Positions 19,048 to 22,986 of a stretch of DNA of 22,986 nt are shown here, in pieces. The position numbers were made by a program, and so were the translations under genes. The notes under the pieces were generated by a model. The model did not search any database. It saw only the letters and a program-made list of their open reading frames with translations, and was not told the origin of the DNA. The stretch is taken from IMG/VR virus record IMGVR_UViG_3300005518_000042, positions 1 to 22,986 of that record; one strand, given 5' to 3'. This stretch comes from a virus. The number at the start of each line of letters is the position of its first letter. The first letter of the stretch is position 1.

Positions 19048-21699
19048 GTGCCGATAAGCGCCGCACAACTTATAGCAGAGGTCAGCGTCTTTGGCGTCGA
19101 CAAGGGCGAGCGCGATCTCCTGCGCATGGGACTGGCAAGCGATAACCTTGGCGCCAAGTTCGGTGCGCTTGGCGTTGCCATTGCCGGTATTGGACTGGTG
19201 ACTTTGGGTGCAAAAGTCATTCAGATGGCTGCCGATTTAGAGCAAGGCGTCAATCGCCTGAAGACGGGCGGCGGTGACATCCAGGATACATTCGCCTCAT
19301 TGCGCACGGGCATCCAGAGCGTTGCCGTCGCGACAGGCGTACTGACAGGGCCACTCACTGACTCCATGTATCTCATCGTGAGTGCCGGGCAGCGTGGCGC
19401 GCAGGCGTTCGCGACTGAGACTGCAGCCGCCCAGGGCGCGCAAATCGAACTGGCCAACGTCAAGGACGTGACGCAAATCCTGACGACCATCCAAACCAAC
19501 TTCGGCATCAGTGCCCATACAGCAGCGCAATACATGGATGGATTGGTGTCTGCTGTGAGCCACGGCAAGATCACCCTCGAAGACCTTTCCACCGCGATGT
19601 CTCCTATTCTGTCTCAGGCGGCGGCCCTGCACATCCATTTTGCCGATGTTGCGGCGGCCATGTCGGATATGACCAATCAAGGCATAAACGCATCCCAGTC
19701 AGCGACCGCGCTCCGCTTTGTGATGCAATCCATCATTCAGCCAACCAGCGCCTCGCGCAAGGCCATGCAAGAATTTGGACTGGATAGCGAAAAAGTAGCA
19801 GCAGAGATGAAGGTATCGCTCCCAGGCGCAATCCAGATGTATGTCGATGCCGCAAAGAAAGGCGGAGGGAGCACACAGGACTTCGTTGATCGATTAGGCG
19901 CTATGGTAGGCGGCGGGACGCGTTCAGGAAAGGCACTGCTGGCACTAAGCAATTCAATGGGTACGTGGGAATCAGATATCAAAGCCGTCAACGCTGCCAT
20001 GGGGGATATGAACACGAACGTCGCAGGCTGGGATACCGCGCAAAGCAACCTGAATGTGAAGCTAGAGAAAGGGCAGGCATTTCTGCAAGTGCTTGGGCAA
20101 AATGTCGGCGAGTTACTCATACCCTATGTCGGCCAACTGCTCGATCTCGTCGGGCCGCTCTCCATCGACTTTGACCACTGGGCTACCTCTACCGATGGAT
20201 TGGCAGGCGATATCAACCAGCTCGCTTCGTTTGTCACCTACCTCGTCAGGGACGTGCAGAATAATGGCGCGATCAAAGAGTTTGGCGCGATCATGGGGGA
20301 TATCGGGCAAACGGTTGGCAATGTCGTCAATACCGCGCTGCTGCTCCTTGGTGAAATCTTCGGCACCACGGCCACCAACGCTGGCAAAGCATCGGATGCG
20401 GCTACCAATGTGGCGAATGGCCTCAAACGGGTGCTCGATACGGTCAAGCCTCTGACGGATGCCATGTCCTGGCTCAGCAGCCAATTTACCGATACGGGTG
20501 CCAAAGGGCAAATATTGCGCGGGGCGCTGCTCACGATAGGCGGGGTGATTGCTGGTATCAAGATTGCTGAGTTCGCTAGTGCTCTGGGAACTGCATTAGC
20601 TAATGCAGGATTGGATGTCCAATATTTCGGCGCGAAATTGCTAGGTATGCAGTACGCAGCCGATATCGATGCGATGAGTCTGACAAAGGTGGGCGTTGCT
20701 GCGGAGTCGGCCGGCACATCAGCGGCTGCCGCTCGCGGGTGGTTTGTGCAGCTTGAGGCAACCCTTGATGGGGACGCCCTGGCCGCAACCCAAGCTGGTA
20801 CTGCGTTTGGAGGCATGGGTCCATCGGTGAAAGGGCTTGGGTTGGCAATGGGTCCAATTATCGGCATAGCCACCGGGGTGACACTCGCGTTGCAGGCTCT
20901 CCCACCGGTAGCTGATGGGGCCAAGCTTGGTTTCCATAATCTGCTGGAGCAATTTCAACTCTTTTCGATGTCTACTGCGCTGGCACCGCTCCACCAGGGC
21001 ACCCAACAAGTCGTGCTGGACTTCCACAACATGTACCAGGGCGCAACCGACAGCACCACACGCCTCAAAAGTGGCGTCACGCTCTCAGCCAATCAGATGT
21101 CGAACGGGATGATAGAGACCGTTACCTACATGCAGGCGATGGCCTCCGGCCAGTTCAGAGTGCTCAACAGCAATGGCAGCAACTACACGCGCAACCTGGA
21201 GGCCCAGGTCACGACCAACTTCTTCAACATGCACAAGCAGGTATACGGCGAAACGCAAGCAATGTCCAATGATGCGGTGGCAGCAATGGCGCGATTGAAC
21301 GGTGACATGACGGCGCAAGCAGCATCGATGGATGCCAATGTGATCGGCTACTGGAATGATGTGGCGAACTATATTGCGGGCCATCCCATCAACGGCAATA
21401 TCACCTATACTGTGCAGAACATAGGCGGTAGTGGAGCGCCTGCACGCTATAGCGCTGAAGGCTGGCCCAATTCTCCTGGTGGCCTGTCCTGGGTCGGTGA
21501 GCGCGGGCCGGAACTCATGTATGTGCCACGCGGCGCGAGCATCATCCCACACCAGCAGAGCGAGCGCATAGCGGCCGGTGGAGGAACTTCAGGTCGACCC
21601 GTGGTGATTCAGTTCGTCGTCAATGGCCGCCAACTGGCCCAGGCCGCATTGCCTGACTTCGTAGCCGCTATACGTGATGGAGTCGGCACAAGATTTTGA
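19048..21699 (+). CDS. Tail tape measure protein
   Basis: An 883-residue protein, the longest complete gene here. GTG 19048 has AGGAGA seven bases upstream and follows the chaperone stop by four bases. The N-terminal 350 residues match the TP901/lambda-type tape measure core (segments such as HGKITLEDLSTAMSPILSQA and ALRFVMQSIIQPTSASRKAM). Hydrophobic stretches (LGVAIAGIGLVTLGAKV; later LTIGGVIAGIKIAEFAS and GPIIGIATGVTLALQAL) fit membrane-active segments. The C-terminus has the common ending WVGERGPELMYVPRGASIIP. From the family rule of about 0.15 nm per residue the tail would be near 130 nm. No lysozyme or peptidase domain is apparent. Confidence 0.93.
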   Translation: MPISAAQLIAEVSVFGVDKGERDLLRMGLASDNLGAKFGALGVAIAGIGLVTLGAKVIQMAADLEQGVNRLKTGGGDIQDTFASLRTGIQSVAVATGVLTGPLTDSMYLIVSAGQRGAQAFATETAAAQGAQIELANVKDVTQILTTIQTNFGISAHTAAQYMDGLVSAVSHGKITLEDLSTAMSPILSQAAALHIHFADVAAAMSDMTNQGINASQSATALRFVMQSIIQPTSASRKAMQEFGLDSEKVAAEMKVSLPGAIQMYVDAAKKGGGSTQDFVDRLGAMVGGGTRSGKALLALSNSMGTWESDIKAVNAAMGDMNTNVAGWDTAQSNLNVKLEKGQAFLQVLGQNVGELLIPYVGQLLDLVGPLSIDFDHWATSTDGLAGDINQLASFVTYLVRDVQNNGAIKEFGAIMGDIGQTVGNVVNTALLLLGEIFGTTATNAGKASDAATNVANGLKRVLDTVKPLTDAMSWLSSQFTDTGAKGQILRGALLTIGGVIAGIKIAEFASALGTALANAGLDVQYFGAKLLGMQYAADIDAMSLTKVGVAAESAGTSAAAARGWFVQLEATLDGDALAATQAGTAFGGMGPSVKGLGLAMGPIIGIATGVTLALQALPPVADGAKLGFHNLLEQFQLFSMSTALAPLHQGTQQVVLDFHNMYQGATDSTTRLKSGVTLSANQMSNGMIETVTYMQAMASGQFRVLNSNGSNYTRNLEAQVTTNFFNMHKQVYGETQAMSNDAVAAMARLNGDMTAQAASMDANVIGYWNDVANYIAGHPINGNITYTVQNIGGSGAPARYSAEGWPNSPGGLSWVGERGPELMYVPRGASIIPHQQSERIAAGGGTSGRPVVIQFVVNGRQLAQAALPDFVAAIRDGVGTRF

Positions 21700-21711
21700 G
21701 GAGGAAGCCAC

Positions 21712-22986
21712 ATGTCACGATTGCCAACCGTAGGAGCCGACAGCAACACCTGGGGCACCGTCCTCAACGATTTCCTGAGCGTGGCCCACAATGCCGATGG
21801 GTCAATCAAAAACCTGTTTGTGAACGTCACAAACCCGGTCTATGGCGCTGATCCGACCGGGGTGAATGACTCGACCACGGCTATCCAGGCGGCTATCACG
21901 GCGGCACAAGCGGCAGGCGGGGGCGTGATCTTCTTTCCAGCGGGCACCTATAGTATCAGCAGCACACTCAGCGTCACAGCCGACAATATCCAGTTTCTCG
22001 GCGTAGGACGAAGTAGCATCATTCAAACAAAAGCCACCTTCACTGCCTCACCGATGATCTGGTATCAGGGACCAGGCGGCGCGGGCAACTTCCGCTTTGG
22101 CGCACAGCTCGTAAGCCTGCGCCTTATCAATACAGCGGGCTCTACTGCCGCCATCGGCATCCAGTTAGACAGCACCTATTACGCCAGGATACACCGCGTT
22201 GATGTCACTGGCGTCTATGCAAACAACATCTACCTCAATGGCATCGCAACCGCATTCGGGGCATATACAAGCATTAGAGATTGCAACTTGGGACCGGGGC
22301 CAGGAGGCGTAACGAGTGGCGGCATCGGCATACTCACCAATAATCATGAGTTCAATGTCATCGATAGCAACGTGATCAACTGGTTCAGCGTGGCCGGCGG
22401 CTATGGCATCAAGATGGCAAATGGCTCTACGGTCATCTCTAATAACACCTTCGATGAATGCGATACAAGCATCTGGAATAGCTTTCAATCGTTCAATCGC
22501 ATTGTCAACAATCAATTTGATCGCGGCATCACCCAATTTATCTACCTCAATGGCTGTAAGCATACGACGGTCGCAAATAATGCCTTCCAGCATTTCGTGG
22601 GGACCGGCTCCAAGACAATCTTGAATGTGGATAACTCTGCAAATGCCAGCAACGTCATCGCCAACAATACCTGTATGCTTGCTTCTGGCTGGACGAACTT
22701 TGTGATCGAGGGTGGGAGCCTGGGAACGTCCAACACTTACGAGAACAACGATACGGCAGGGTTGGCAATCACGCAGACAAACGGCATCTTCAAGAATAAC
22801 CGGGGCTACAACCCGGTCGGGCAAGTAACCGCACCCGCCTTTCCAGCAACCACGGTGGCCGCGACCAATACGACAGGCGTAGATGTCACCGCGTATATCG
22901 CCAATGGCACAAGCGCCATTACGGTCGTGCAGATTGCAGGCGTGGGTGGTACCTACGTGACAACGCTCTATCAGATTGCGGCAAGT
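21712..22986 (+). CDS. Beta-helix tailspike (pectate-lyase-like), incomplete
   Basis: 425 codons, open at the window end. GAGGAGG lies before ATG 21712. Residues 1-35 (PTVGADSNTWGTVLNDFLSV, HNADGSIK) form a virion-attachment-type N-terminus seen in many phage tail fibres. YGADPTGVNDSTTAIQAAI then GGGVIFFPAGTYSISSTL opens a right-handed parallel beta-helix of the pectate lyase 3 / glycosyl hydrolase 28-like family, with repeated Asn-rich turns (NNIYLNG, ISNNTFDEC, IVNNQF, VANNAFQ). It would bind or cut a surface polysaccharide. A second domain begins around residue 370 (Ala/Thr-rich). The active-site acidic residues cannot be assigned by eye. Confidence 0.85.
   Translation, partial: MSRLPTVGADSNTWGTVLNDFLSVAHNADGSIKNLFVNVTNPVYGADPTGVNDSTTAIQAAITAAQAAGGGVIFFPAGTYSISSTLSVTADNIQFLGVGRSSIIQTKATFTASPMIWYQGPGGAGNFRFGAQLVSLRLINTAGSTAAIGIQLDSTYYARIHRVDVTGVYANNIYLNGIATAFGAYTSIRDCNLGPGPGGVTSGGIGILTNNHEFNVIDSNVINWFSVAGGYGIKMANGSTVISNNTFDECDTSIWNSFQSFNRIVNNQFDRGITQFIYLNGCKHTTVANNAFQHFVGTGSKTILNVDNSANASNVIANNTCMLASGWTNFVIEGGSLGTSNTYENNDTAGLAITQTNGIFKNNRGYNPVGQVTAPAFPATTVAATNTTGVDVTAYIANGTSAITVVQIAGVGGTYVTTLYQIAAS

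Overview
The window is the left part of a temperate siphovirus genome, most simply an integrated prophage. It carries a tyrosine integrase at the left edge, a divergent early control region, a small recombination module, and then about 18 kb of nearly unbroken rightward genes for packaging, head and tail that run off the right edge inside a tailspike gene. No host gene is recognised. The host is uncertain. The mixed but moderately GC-rich sequence, strong Shine-Dalgarno sites and near-consensus sigma-70-type promoters fit a terrestrial bacterium. The general look of several small proteins reminds me of Chloroflexota (Ktedonobacteria) or Actinobacteria prophages, but that is an impression and not a demonstration.

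Layout. 1-1267: promoter and integrase. 1282-1899: three small leftward genes, including a 40-residue membrane peptide. 1920-2011: back-to-back promoters whose two -35 boxes lie inside the arms of a perfect 14-bp inverted repeat, a strong candidate for the lysogeny operator. 2049-3820: early rightward genes, including a SWIM-type zinc-finger protein and an Erf/Rad52-like single-strand annealing protein. 3821-4788: a mostly noncoding control region with inverted repeats, a promoter, a short basic peptide, an initiator-like tRNA-Met, a potential RNA pseudoknot and a rho-independent terminator. 4789-7234: small coupled genes and an AT-rich cassette of an adenine methyltransferase, a PD-(D/E)XK nuclease and a zinc-ribbon protein. 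7231-9414: small terminase, then a large terminase split into separate ATPase and nuclease polypeptides. 9425-14276: portal, small proteins, scaffold, major capsid protein and minor capsid proteins. 14273-14971: a GIY-YIG homing endonuclease on the opposite strand. 15047-17207: connector, head closure, tail completion and tail terminator. 17224-21699: tail tube with an inserted Ig-like domain, frameshifted tail-assembly chaperones and tape measure. 21712 to the end: a beta-helix tailspike, incomplete.

How it works together. The annealing protein probably serves genome recombination. Terminase and portal package DNA into a shell built from scaffold and capsid protein. Connector and completion proteins join the head to a long non-contractile tail whose length is set by an 883-residue tape measure. 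Adjacent genes repeatedly overlap as ATGA, so translation is coupled. I see no convincing promoter between the terminator at 4697-4730 and the late genes, so that terminator may be a gate that must be bypassed for late expression, as at lambda pR'/tR'.

The points most worth following are the symmetric divergent operator with no recognisable repressor, the initiator-like phage tRNA, the possible late-gene gate with a pseudoknot, the split terminase, the CCCAAAC frameshift site, and a 31-residue peptide that looks like a duplicated C-terminus of the tail-completion protein.
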